A DNA stretch of 64,000 nt from JAFGVL01 sp964546015 (GTDB lineage Bacteria > Bacteroidota > Bacteroidia > Bacteroidales > Paludibacteraceae), in contig CAZJHO010000001.1 of NCBI GenBank assembly GCA_964546015.1, positions 309,411 to 373,410 on the forward strand, read 5' to 3'. This document shows, one piece after another, positions 1 to 8,352 of this stretch. How positions within the stretch are numbered: the stretch's first letter is position 1; each line of letters opens with the position of its first letter. Below the pieces are notes generated by a model that made no database searches, was not told the DNA's origin, and worked only from the letters and a program-made list of their open reading frames with translations. The position numbers and the translations under genes are program-made.

Positions 1-106
1 ATCGTAATTTTTAATTACAAAACAAAAAAGTAAAAAAGTATCTAAAAAAATAATATTTTTTATCAATACTTTATTTTTGTTTGATTATCTGATAATTAAG
101 TTTGTT

Positions 107-910
107 TTAATTATTAGTTGTTTTTTCTCGTTCCTTTGCTTCTTCCCAGATTTCTTCCATCTCATCCAAGGTCATTTCTTTTAAATTTCTTCCTTGAAAA
201 ATAGTTTTTTGTTCTAAATAATTAAATCGGCGAATGAATTTTTGATTTGTTCGTTCAAGAGCGTTTTCGGGATCAATACCGTATAAGCGTCCGGCGTTGA
301 CAATGCTAAAAAGAAAATCTCCAAATTCAATTTCCATTTTGTCTTGGTCGTAAGCATCGATTTCGGTTTTTAGCTCGTTTAGTTCTTCAGCAACTTTTTC
401 CCAAACTTGTTCTTTGTATTTCCAATCGAAACCTACATTGCGAGCTTTGTCTTGTATGCGATACGATTTTATTAATGCAGGTAAGGAGGTGGGTACTCCT
501 TGTAAAACGGTTTTATTGCCGCCTTTTTCTTTTAATTTCAGTTGTTCCCAATTTTTGAGGACTTCCTCTTCTCCATCGGCAGGAGTTTCTTCATAAATAT
601 GCGGATGACGATAAATTAATTTTTTACACAAAGCATCACAAACATCTTTCATGTCGAAATCATTGGTTTCGCTTGCCATTTCTGCATAAAAAACAATGTG
701 GAGCAGTATGTCTCCCAATTCTTTTTTTATATCCATCATATCTTTTTTTATGATAGCATCAGCAAGTTCATAGGTTTCTTCTATAGTAAGTGTTCGTAAA
801 CTTTCGAAAGATTGTTTACTATCCCATGGACATTTTGCCCGTAATTCTTTCATTATTTGGAGCAATTTGCCGAACGATTCAAGGGTAGGAGTTATGTCTG
901 TTTCTTTCAT
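107..910 (-). CDS. mazG: Nucleoside triphosphate pyrophosphohydrolase MazG
   Basis: Cytosolic house-cleaning enzyme that hydrolyses (d)NTPs to NMP and pyrophosphate. The 267-residue length fits the full two-domain MazG. The N-terminal domain carries CPWD (residues 27-30), the EExxE metal motif (E44, E45, E48) and ExxD (E64-D67). A second MazG repeat shows WEKVAEELNELK followed by EFGD. It is last in a leftward run and starts 9 bases after the patatin gene stop, so it is probably co-transcribed with it. No clear terminator is visible in the 106 bases beyond the stop. Family assignment is firm; the physiological substrate is not visible. Confidence 0.95.
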   Translation of the reverse strand: MKETDITPTLESFGKLLQIMKELRAKCPWDSKQSFESLRTLTIEETYELADAIIKKDMMDIKKELGDILLHIVFYAEMASETNDFDMKDVCDALCKKLIYRHPHIYEETPADGEEEVLKNWEQLKLKEKGGNKTVLQGVPTSLPALIKSYRIQDKARNVGFDWKYKEQVWEKVAEELNELKTEIDAYDQDKMEIEFGDFLFSIVNAGRLYGIDPENALERTNQKFIRRFNYLEQKTIFQGRNLKEMTLDEMEEIWEEAKEREKTTNN

Positions 911-919
911 GATAGTATT

Positions 920-1864
920 TTATCGCAAATCAGATTTAGGGTCAAAAGGTTCGTTGCTTACTCGCTTACAATTGAGGATTTCAGGATGATTCTTAATATA
1001 TTCGATAGTTGTATCATATCCGATTTGATAAATTTCTTTATACTTATCAAATGAGAAAGCGCTGTATTTTTCTACACTTGGCGGTTCTATCAAATAATCA
1101 CATAATTTTCGACCTTTTGCTCCGTTACGATGTTCAATGCTGCGAATAGATAGGGCTAAAACATCACTGGCGTTTTTTACTTCTTTTTTTACTTCAAAAT
1201 AAGGAACAACATCGACTCCTATTATTACATCACATTTTCCTTTAAGTGCTTGTGCCGGCAAATTGTTGAATAGTCCGCCATCTACATAAATACTGTCTTG
1301 TATGGTTACCGATTCGAAAACAAAAGGAATAGATGCCGATGCTACTACATAATCGTGCAACAAGCTACCCGAACCGATGGTTTTCCATGTAGCATTGGTC
1401 AAGTTAGATACGCAAGCATAAAATTCGTATTGCAAGCTGTCAAAATTATTGTGTGGAATGTGTTTGGAAAGTATTTGCCGTAACGCTTTATGTGATGATA
1501 AACCTTCCGAAAAAACAGGATGTACGATTTTAGATACCTTGTACATTTTTTCTTCTTCTACAATTTTCATTATTCTTTCTGGAGAAAGTTTTTGAGCATA
1601 AAGTACTCCTACAATAGCACCTATGCTAGAACCTGATATTACTTCCGGTTCTATATTATGTTCTTTAAGTGCTTGTAATACACCAATGTGAGCATACCCT
1701 AATGCCCCGCCTCCACTTAAGCAAATTCCTATTTTACAGTTCTTTTGTGTTTGTTTCATATTAGCTGTTGTATCCATAATAGAAATAACCAGATTTGTTG
1801 TATCCTGCCCATATAGCAGGTTTGCAAAAATAGAAAATAAACACCAAAAAACTATTTTTTTCAT
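920..1864 (-). CDS. Patatin-like phospholipase, exported
   Basis: Predicted lipid acyl hydrolase of the patatin/RssA group. A signal peptide covers about residues 1-20. The oxyanion glycine-rich loop SGGGALGYAH is at 50-59, the nucleophile elbow GSSIG at 78-82 (Ser80), and the second dyad residue is Asp195 in YVDGGLFNN. The 314-residue length suits a single-domain patatin without the C-terminal Omp85 barrel of larger Bacteroidetes relatives. The start codon overlaps the stop of the upstream amylase by four bases (ATGA), which indicates translational coupling. Substrate unknown. Confidence 0.9.
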   Translation of the reverse strand: MKKIVFWCLFSIFANLLYGQDTTNLVISIMDTTANMKQTQKNCKIGICLSGGGALGYAHIGVLQALKEHNIEPEVISGSSIGAIVGVLYAQKLSPERIMKIVEEEKMYKVSKIVHPVFSEGLSSHKALRQILSKHIPHNNFDSLQYEFYACVSNLTNATWKTIGSGSLLHDYVVASASIPFVFESVTIQDSIYVDGGLFNNLPAQALKGKCDVIIGVDVVPYFEVKKEVKNASDVLALSIRSIEHRNGAKGRKLCDYLIEPPSVEKYSAFSFDKYKEIYQIGYDTTIEYIKNHPEILNCKRVSNEPFDPKSDLR

Positions 1865-3531
1865 TTTATCGACATTTTTAGGATTACACCATTTTCTGCA
1901 CTGACTTTTGCAAAAAACAGCTCGTCTATAGACAATTTTTGCGTAATTTTTTTACCTGATAAAAGATCTGTACATTTTACGATTTGGGTTAGAGATAAGT
2001 TTAAATATTCGAAAGCATGTTTCGATACCTTAATCCCTATGGTTTCTTCGTTATTACCAAAATTAAGAATTACAAGTATTAATTCATTTTCGTATTTCCG
2101 GAAAAATGCAAAATGCTTTTGAGGATTGAAATGAGGATTATCATAATTATTCCACATCAGATCATACGAAAGACCTTCGGAAATAGCTTTTTCATTAAAC
2201 CGAAGTGTAAGGATTTTTTTATAAAAGCTTTGCAAAGCTTTTTGTTCTTCCGTTAGTTTTTCTGTGTTGCATTTGCCTGAGTTGTACCAATTTCGTAGGC
2301 TATCAACACTCCAGTAATCGAATATAGTGGTGCGACCGTCTGTTCCGCTAAATCCTTCGGCGTCCATTCCGCGTTCACCGAGTTCCTGACCGCTGTAAAT
2401 CATCAATGGAGAAGATGAAAAACAAGTATCAAAAATCATGGCAGGGATGGCTTTTGTTGCTTTTCCGGCAAAAAAATCGGAAGCGATTCGTTGTTCGTCA
2501 TGGTTTTCCAGGAAATTGAGCATATATGGCTGAATATCGTTTACAGCCTGCCAGCAATTGGTGATGTCCGAAGCAGGGGCGTGCCCGCAAGTAATAGCTC
2601 GAAGTGTGTTGTAAAGTCCTACTTTATCATATAAATAATCAAATTTACCGTTGAAAATATAGTTGCGGTATTTGGCAGGATTATATACTTCGGCAATGAA
2701 TATGATATGCGGGAATTTCTTTTTTACTTGTGGGATAACCCAAGCCCAAAACTCAACGGGAATCATTTCTGCCATATCGCAACGAAAACCGTCCACCTTT
2801 TTTTTAGCCCAAAAGAGCAAAATATCGAGCATTTTGTTCCATGTGTCGGGTATCGGGTCGAAATAATTAGTTCGTCCGCCTACATAATCAACGCCGTAAT
2901 TCAGTTTTACGGTTTCGTACCAATCATTGATGCTTGGCGAGGCTGTAAATTGGTCGTTACCTGTTGCCCGTGCCGGAAATTCGTTGTAATCGGCAATGTC
3001 GAATTGTGGTCTGAATGGTTGATTCGGTAAATAATAAAAATTATTTTGTGGTGAGAAAGCCCAATCAGTGCGGTCTATACTGCCTAAGTCCTTTGTGCGT
3101 TTGGGTTTAGCGTCCGATTTATATTGGCGGGCAACATGATTCGGTACAAAATCGATAATTGCTTTTAATCCTGCATGATGAGTTCGTTTTATCAATGCTT
3201 CGAATTCGTTTATGCGATTTGGTACATCAGCAGCTAAATCAGGGTCTATGTCATAATAATCTTTGATAGCATAAGGCGATCCGGCTTTTCCCTTTACAAT
3301 GGCAGGATGGTCGGGAGTAATGCCGAAAGTAGAATAATCGGTTTGAGTGGCATGTTCTATTACTCCAGTGTACCAAATATGTGTAATGCCTAAAGATTTA
3401 ATCGATTTTAAAACCTTTTCGGTAAAATTATTAAACTTTCCGCAGCCATTTTCAGTAATGTTTCCATTAGAGATATTTGATAAATTTTCGTTGCCGAAAA
3501 GGCGTGGCAGAACTTGATAAATGTTTATCAT
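1861..3531 (-). CDS. GH13 alpha-amylase family glycosidase, cytoplasmic
   Basis: Alpha-glucan hydrolase or transferase of GH13. All four catalytic regions are present: region I DFVPNH (127-132), region II GFRCD with nucleophile Asp252, region III FIAEV with acid/base Glu281, and region IV ENHD with Asp345. There is no signal peptide, so it probably acts on intracellular glycogen or imported maltodextrins. 556 residues is normal for the catalytic barrel plus a C-terminal beta domain. It lies 10 bases downstream of the small GNAT gene and overlaps the patatin gene. Hydrolysis versus transglycosylation cannot be decided from sequence. Confidence 0.92.
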   Translation of the reverse strand: MINIYQVLPRLFGNENLSNISNGNITENGCGKFNNFTEKVLKSIKSLGITHIWYTGVIEHATQTDYSTFGITPDHPAIVKGKAGSPYAIKDYYDIDPDLAADVPNRINEFEALIKRTHHAGLKAIIDFVPNHVARQYKSDAKPKRTKDLGSIDRTDWAFSPQNNFYYLPNQPFRPQFDIADYNEFPARATGNDQFTASPSINDWYETVKLNYGVDYVGGRTNYFDPIPDTWNKMLDILLFWAKKKVDGFRCDMAEMIPVEFWAWVIPQVKKKFPHIIFIAEVYNPAKYRNYIFNGKFDYLYDKVGLYNTLRAITCGHAPASDITNCWQAVNDIQPYMLNFLENHDEQRIASDFFAGKATKAIPAMIFDTCFSSSPLMIYSGQELGERGMDAEGFSGTDGRTTIFDYWSVDSLRNWYNSGKCNTEKLTEEQKALQSFYKKILTLRFNEKAISEGLSYDLMWNNYDNPHFNPQKHFAFFRKYENELILVILNFGNNEETIGIKVSKHAFEYLNLSLTQIVKCTDLLSGKKITQKLSIDELFFAKVSAENGVILKMSIK

Positions 3532-3541
3532 AGTTTTGGTT

Positions 3542-3829
3542 TTATAAGCATTTTAAATCTTCCCATTCGGTGATTTTATCAAATAAAGTGACTGCAAATG
3601 GACAAGTCGGAATAATTTTGTAATTTTCTTTACGGGCAAATTCTACAGCTGCAGTTACAAGTTGTTTCCCAACCCCTTTGCCTCCAAGCGAAGGATCTAC
3701 ATGTACGCTCAGAATATTGATGGCTTCGTCGTCCGGCATAATTTTGTATTTTAATACAGCCAGTTCTTGGTCGTTTTCCTGGTAGAAAAAACGACCTCGA
3801 TTTCCGTTTATTTTTTGTTCTATTTTCAT
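3542..3829 (-). CDS. Small GNAT-family N-acetyltransferase
   Basis: A 95-residue minimal GNAT of the YjdJ/NATD1 type. The acetyl-CoA pyrophosphate-binding loop GGKGVG lies at residues 49-54, followed by the helix QLVTAAVEFARKEN and the TCPFAVTLFDK strand-helix typical of this subfamily. The family is thought to acetylate small or protein substrates that are mostly unknown. It heads the tight amylase-patatin-mazG run. The ATG at 3829 starts directly before the family core, so I keep it. A longer ORF in another frame here is a shadow. Confidence 0.85.
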   Translation of the reverse strand: MKIEQKINGNRGRFFYQENDQELAVLKYKIMPDDEAINILSVHVDPSLGGKGVGKQLVTAAVEFARKENYKIIPTCPFAVTLFDKITEWEDLKCL

Positions 3830-3916
3830 GAGATTTGGTTCTTAGATGGTGAAATTGCAAGATAGTGAGAGATGAGTATAAAAGATTATTTTTTTATTCA
3901 ACATTTCACTGTCTAA

Positions 3917-4267
3917 TTATCTGGTTATCTGAATGGTTACTTTATTTACCTGTCCACCCAAAGGAGGATTAACTTTTGACAGCCATATCTCGACTGTAAC
4001 TATCTGAGGAAATTGATTTTTTACAGTCTCAATAATTCGTTGAGCTACATTCTCTATAAGTTTTGATTTGATATTCATTTCCTTTTTTACTACAGCATAT
4101 ACTTCCTGATAATTTACAGTATCAGCAAGATTGTCTGTTTTAGCAGCTTTGCTGCAATCGAGCGTTAGTGTTAATGTGATTTCGTATTTTGTGCCGACAA
4201 TTTGTTCTTGTTCAAAACAACCATGATAGGCATAAAAACTCATATTTTCGAGCGTGATTTTTTCCAT
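3917..4267 (-). CDS. folB: Dihydroneopterin aldolase FolB
   Basis: Folate-pathway aldolase that converts 7,8-dihydroneopterin to 6-hydroxymethyl-7,8-dihydropterin and glycolaldehyde. 116 residues is the usual length. YAYHG (12-16) with Glu21, and SKVNPP with Lys98, match the conserved substrate Glu and catalytic Lys of the family; LADTVNYQEVY is also typical. The start is one base from the stop of the upstream TPR gene, so the two are very likely co-transcribed. Confidence 0.93.
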   Translation of the reverse strand: MEKITLENMSFYAYHGCFEQEQIVGTKYEITLTLTLDCSKAAKTDNLADTVNYQEVYAVVKKEMNIKSKLIENVAQRIIETVKNQFPQIVTVEIWLSKVNPPLGGQVNKVTIQITR

Positions 4268-4268
4268 A

Positions 4269-6491
4269 TTATGCTTTTTCTGCGTTAAAGTAAAGTTTTA
4301 GATAATCAGATAGTAAAGATAAAATAGTATTGTCAATTTTTTTTTCCAACAAATATTCTTTATCGTCGTTTAATGATTTTATTATCGCATTTAAATCATT
4401 ATTATTTGCCAAAACTGCTTGAATATAAAAATCAACGGCTCTCTTTCTTTCTCCTTGACATAATTCAGTGTGTCCTAAGTTCAGATAGTCGATCCACTCA
4501 GGGTGTAACGCAATTATTTTTTGATAGTATTTATTAGCTTGACTTAGTTTATTAGCTAAAAAAGAAGTCCATGCAATGGCGCGCAATACTTTTATATTTT
4601 TTTCGTCCACATACTCGACTTTGAAATAATAATTCAGTGCTTCGTCGTACTGTTTATTGTGCAGGTAACAATTCCCAATCTGAATCTGTATATTGCGGTT
4701 TTCGGGTTGTAACTCTTCTACCCGTAAATAATAGACAATAGCATCCTTGTAATTACCCATCATACGATAACAATAGGCTATTTTTTGCATTGTCCATTTG
4801 TCGTTTGGAGTTATAATATCGGCTTTCAAATAATATTTTAGTGCCGATTCTATATCGCCGGTTTGTTGGAAACAATAACCTCTCTTTTGACATAAACCGG
4901 CATTTTGTTCGGTTTCCTTTTCTATTTTTTGGAATAAAAAATCGGCTTGCGGGTAAAATCTTTTGATAAAGAAATACTCAGCAATTTCGGTAATGTCTTT
5001 TAAATCGAAATCGAGCAAAGAGAAAAACCATGTAGTGTGAAACTTCAAGGAAAAAGCAAATAGGTTTTCAAAGTCATGGCGATGCCGGAAAAGATTGTAA
5101 AATCGGTATATATCCTGTATATAAGCATTCGAAGCAAATTCTGTCTGTTTATTTTGTAATAAGTTTTCTTCCTTTTGCATTTCGTTTATTTGTTCGCTTT
5201 CGGCAGTAAACGATTGGGTAAGCATATTCCTTTCTGCTTGAGGTGCTTGCAATAGACTTAGGCAGAAAGAGTATTTATCCGAATTGCACATATACCCGTT
5301 GTTAGTCATAATAACAGATAGGAACGAACTTTTTTCTTGGTCGAATAGTTCGCAAACATCAGCTTGTTGTGTGTCAAAAGGACGAAACCAGTTACTTATT
5401 TCCTGGAAAAAAGAAAATTGTTTCAGTTGGGCGAAAGTTGCCATATGTATATCGGCACCTTCTTGTTGCAATTCGGATATTTCCTTGAATTTGTCGAAAA
5501 GTCCCATTTCTTCTATTTTTTCTTGCCATTCAGGATTTGGGTCATCCGGATTTTCGTTTTTTATAAGCGATTCGAAATCAACTTTCCCATCTATCTTCGG
5601 TGCGATTTTCATTATTTCCGGAAGAATTTCATCACGCACTCTGCGGGTAATTTTTTCGGTTTCGTTTGTTCGGGCGTATTGTAGTAAGATGCGTTTAATG
5701 GATTTAGCTATCGATGCATCATCAAATAATACGACTAATCTATTTCTTATATCCGGATATAAAGGTAAACGAGAGTTGTATTTTGTCAATATAGGCAGCA
5801 ATCCGACTAATGCCCGTTGGCTGACCAAAATATCAGGATGTACACACTGATTAATTAGCAATAATAACATTTTGTCGTTAAAAATTCGTAATAATCGTAG
5901 TGTCAGTGCTGAAATAGCAAGGCATTTATCAACAGAACCAATCAATTTATTGTTTAGTGTTTTGTTTATCAAAGCTTCAGCTTCTTCGGGTGTTGAGGCA
6001 AACCAAAGTTGTCGGAATAACTTCTGTGTAATAATTTCGTGTTGTTCGGCATATTCGTGGCATTTTCCTGTGGCATTCATACTCGATTCCAATAATTGTG
6101 GCAATTGAGTATTAGCTATAGCAAGTTCAAGTTCAGAGACGAGTTCTCCCGCTTCTTTTTTGCCTGTTTGCTCCAAATATCGTTTTTGAGAATAAACAAA
6201 ATCAGTTGCTTGATTATCGGAAAGAGTTTCATAAATAGTATCGCCTAAAGTATAACAACCTACCAGCAGATTATTATAAATTTGTTCTTGTTGCGGATCT
6301 TTGATGTTTTCAATTACATTCTTGAGCAACAATTCATATATGTAAGTAAGATTATTTATTTTATCGACAATATCCCAATCGTGTACCTCGGAGGAGAGTT
6401 GTTTTAAATAATCCAAGGCATCGGCAAGGCGGCGTTCTTCAATAGCACGATTCAGAAATCTGTATAGTGATTTTATATCTTTGATAGCCAT
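4269..6491 (-). CDS. Tetratricopeptide repeat protein, 740 residues
   Basis: Large soluble protein with no signal peptide. The N-terminal 500 residues are alpha-helical with no family I recognise. From about residue 530 to 690 at least four tetratricopeptide repeats are visible (G-Y/N-...-A-YY pattern, for example GNYKDAIVYYLRVEELQP and KQYDEALNYYFKVEYVD). TPR arrays normally mediate protein-protein contacts; the partner is unknown. It sits between DUF3256 (35-base gap) and folB (1-base gap) and is probably expressed with them. Confidence 0.8.
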   Translation of the reverse strand: MAIKDIKSLYRFLNRAIEERRLADALDYLKQLSSEVHDWDIVDKINNLTYIYELLLKNVIENIKDPQQEQIYNNLLVGCYTLGDTIYETLSDNQATDFVYSQKRYLEQTGKKEAGELVSELELAIANTQLPQLLESSMNATGKCHEYAEQHEIITQKLFRQLWFASTPEEAEALINKTLNNKLIGSVDKCLAISALTLRLLRIFNDKMLLLLINQCVHPDILVSQRALVGLLPILTKYNSRLPLYPDIRNRLVVLFDDASIAKSIKRILLQYARTNETEKITRRVRDEILPEIMKIAPKIDGKVDFESLIKNENPDDPNPEWQEKIEEMGLFDKFKEISELQQEGADIHMATFAQLKQFSFFQEISNWFRPFDTQQADVCELFDQEKSSFLSVIMTNNGYMCNSDKYSFCLSLLQAPQAERNMLTQSFTAESEQINEMQKEENLLQNKQTEFASNAYIQDIYRFYNLFRHRHDFENLFAFSLKFHTTWFFSLLDFDLKDITEIAEYFFIKRFYPQADFLFQKIEKETEQNAGLCQKRGYCFQQTGDIESALKYYLKADIITPNDKWTMQKIAYCYRMMGNYKDAIVYYLRVEELQPENRNIQIQIGNCYLHNKQYDEALNYYFKVEYVDEKNIKVLRAIAWTSFLANKLSQANKYYQKIIALHPEWIDYLNLGHTELCQGERKRAVDFYIQAVLANNNDLNAIIKSLNDDKEYLLEKKIDNTILSLLSDYLKLYFNAEKA

Positions 6492-6526
6492 TTTTATAAT
6501 AAAGTAAAATAGGTGGTTAGAAGTTG

Positions 6527-7177
6527 TTATTTTTCTAGAGAATATATTCCATTATTCCATTTAAAAAGCAGTTTTTCTGTTTTCAAGTAAGGTTTCAAGC
6601 GGGAATAGTTTTCTGCTTCGAGCGATTTGTCAGCTTGTAAACGGATAGAAATATCATTCCCATTATCTACGAAAGTATATTGATAAAAAGTCATTCCTAT
6701 CGATTCGGCTATTTCATCGGCAGTTTTTTCTTCCGATTTTATTTTATCCAAATCTAAAAAGTCGGTAATAGAGATATTCGGTAATAGCGAATTAGGTAAT
6801 AATTGCCATTCTGCATTGTAAAACCCAATGTGCGAATCGCATAATGGAGCACAAACTGTAAAAATAACAACCAAATAAGCCGGAATGTTTTGCTCGCGCA
6901 GAATTTTGAAATCGGCTTTTCCATTAGGCGAATTTTGTACGGATAGAAAATCGTTAATAGAATCAATACAATTGATAGAACTTTGTCCTTTAAAACGATT
7001 TTTTTGTGTAGCATTATTGTCGGTTTTATAAGCTTCCAGCAGCTTACTACGCATGTTTTGCGTGAGTGTCAGGTAATAGGCGTCGGGCATAGCGACGAAA
7101 GCTTTTTCTATCGGGCTGCTTGCAACTATTATTATCGAAAAACATAGAGAAGCTATTAAGGTAAAAAGTTTTTTCAT
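6527..7177 (-). CDS. DUF3256 family exported protein
   Basis: Bacteroidetes-restricted 216-residue protein of unknown function. A signal peptide (MKKLFTLIASLCFSIIIVAS) indicates export to the periplasm or outer membrane. After it come FVAMPDAYYLTLTQNMR and a central segment with CAPLCDSHIGFY, characteristic of the DUF3256 family. First gene of the leftward run DUF3256-TPR-folB. A TAnnTTTG box at 7206-7213 lies just upstream. No enzymatic motif is evident. Confidence 0.8.
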   Translation of the reverse strand: MKKLFTLIASLCFSIIIVASSPIEKAFVAMPDAYYLTLTQNMRSKLLEAYKTDNNATQKNRFKGQSSINCIDSINDFLSVQNSPNGKADFKILREQNIPAYLVVIFTVCAPLCDSHIGFYNAEWQLLPNSLLPNISITDFLDLDKIKSEEKTADEIAESIGMTFYQYTFVDNGNDISIRLQADKSLEAENYSRLKPYLKTEKLLFKWNNGIYSLEK

Positions 7178-7205
7178 TTTTATTTTTTGAGTGATAATTT
7201 AGTTG

Positions 7206-7213
7206 CAAATATA
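7206..7213 (-). promoter_or_regulatory. Candidate -7 box for DUF3256 run
   Basis: On the minus strand this reads TATATTTG, matching the Bacteroidetes -7 element TAnnTTTG, 29 bases ahead of the DUF3256 start. No good -33 TTTG is present at the expected distance, so confidence is moderate. Confidence 0.45.
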
Positions 7214-7258
7214 ACGAATAATTTAGGTATCTGTAAGAAGAATAGGAATGAGTGTTTC

Positions 7259-7289
7259 TTGAAAAATAATTTAATAAAAATTACTTTTG
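7259..7289 (+). promoter_or_regulatory. Bacteroidetes-type promoter for ispH
   Basis: TTGA (7259-7262), 19 bases, then TACTTTTG (7282-7289). This is the -33/-7 geometry of the Bacteroidetes primary sigma factor. Transcription would start near 7295, which excludes the upstream TTG start at 7187 and supports the ATG at 7352. Confidence 0.65.
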
Positions 7290-7351
7290 TAGAAAAAATA
7301 AGCAAACGAATTTTTAATTGTAAAAATATATCTCCAATAATTAATATCAAC

Positions 7352-8215
7352 ATGAAAATAGAAATAGATGCTCAGTCAGGCTTTTGCTTCGGAGTAGTTA
7401 ATGCCATACGAAAAGCTGAAGAAGAACTTAGTAAAGAAACCGAGCTATATTGCCTTGGTGATATTGTACATAACGAAAGTGAGGTGGAGCGTCTTAAAAA
7501 GATGGGTTTAAAAACCATTAATCACGAACAATTTTCAAAATTGCACGATGTTACGGTTTTGTTGCGGGCACATGGCGAACCTCCATCTACTTATCAAATT
7601 GCATTAAAAAATAACATCACCATCATTGATGCCACATGTCCTGTGGTATTAATGTTACAAAGAAAAATTAAAATGCAATACGATACAATGTCTGCTGATA
7701 GCCAGTTGGTTATTTTCGGGAAAGAAGGACATGCCGAAGTAAATGGTTTGGTTGGGCAAACGGATAATCAGGCTATTGTAATAGAAGACAAAAATGATTT
7801 GGACAAAATCGATTATACCAAAAATATTAGACTATTTTCGCAAACAACAAAATCAGTCGAAGAATTTAACGAAATAGTTACAGCTATCAAACAACGGCTT
7901 TCTGCCGATAAATCCTTTGAGAGCAATGATACCATTTGCAGGCAGGTGGCTAATCGTATTCCGAATATACGCAAATTTGCAGCTAACCATGATTTGGTGA
8001 TTTTTGTAAGCGGGAAAAAAAGTTCGAATGGAAAAATTCTGTTTGCCGAATGTTTAAAAGCAAATACAAATTCACATATCATATCTTCTTTTGAAGAAAT
8101 AGATCCGGATTGGCTTGTTGGAGTAGAAAATATTGGCATTTGCGGTGCAACATCGACACCAACATGGATGATGGAACAAGTTGCCAATAATATAAAAACA
8201 TATCTCGCCAAATAA
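7352..8215 (+). CDS. ispH: 4-hydroxy-3-methylbut-2-enyl diphosphate reductase IspH
   Basis: Last enzyme of the MEP isoprenoid pathway: an iron-sulfur protein that reduces HMBPP to IPP and DMAPP. 287 residues, the single-domain form. The three cluster cysteines are Cys12 (SGFCFGV), Cys96 (DATCPVV) and Cys196 (DTICRQ), almost the E. coli spacing. AGATSTP-like CGATSTPTW lies near the C-terminus. The frame is open back to a TTG at 7187, but MKIEIDAQSGFCFG is the family N-terminus and a promoter lies between the two starts, so 7352 is chosen. A strong terminator follows. Confidence 0.95.
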   Translation: MKIEIDAQSGFCFGVVNAIRKAEEELSKETELYCLGDIVHNESEVERLKKMGLKTINHEQFSKLHDVTVLLRAHGEPPSTYQIALKNNITIIDATCPVVLMLQRKIKMQYDTMSADSQLVIFGKEGHAEVNGLVGQTDNQAIVIEDKNDLDKIDYTKNIRLFSQTTKSVEEFNEIVTAIKQRLSADKSFESNDTICRQVANRIPNIRKFAANHDLVIFVSGKKSSNGKILFAECLKANTNSHIISSFEEIDPDWLVGVENIGICGATSTPTWMMEQVANNIKTYLAK

Positions 8216-8230
8216 AAAAAGAGACGGTCA

Positions 8231-8263
8231 AAATGTCAGTCTTTCGAGATTGGCATTTTTTTT
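8231..8263 (+). terminator. Rho-independent terminator after ispH (UUCG loop)
   Basis: A 12-bp stem (8231-8242 with 8247-8258, two G-U wobbles) is closed by a TTCG tetraloop and followed by a run of eight T. It lies 16 bases past the ispH stop. Confidence 0.85.
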
Positions 8264-8352
8264 GAAAAATAGCGGGCAAAAATTTTATTATTAACACAAA
8301 GCAGGAATCTTGGCTCATGCTTCTTGATCCTTGCTTCTAAAAACATAGTGAT

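Noticed and set aside
3830..3916. Partial repeat TAATTATCTGGTTATCTGA near folB resembling ATTATCTGATAAT at 84-97
   Set aside because: Similarity is short, imperfect and AT-rich; no firm repeat family can be defined from two loose copies.
7187..7351. N-terminal 55-codon extension of ispH
   Set aside because: It begins with TTG, encodes non-conserved residues and contains a -33/-7 promoter, so it is upstream of transcription.
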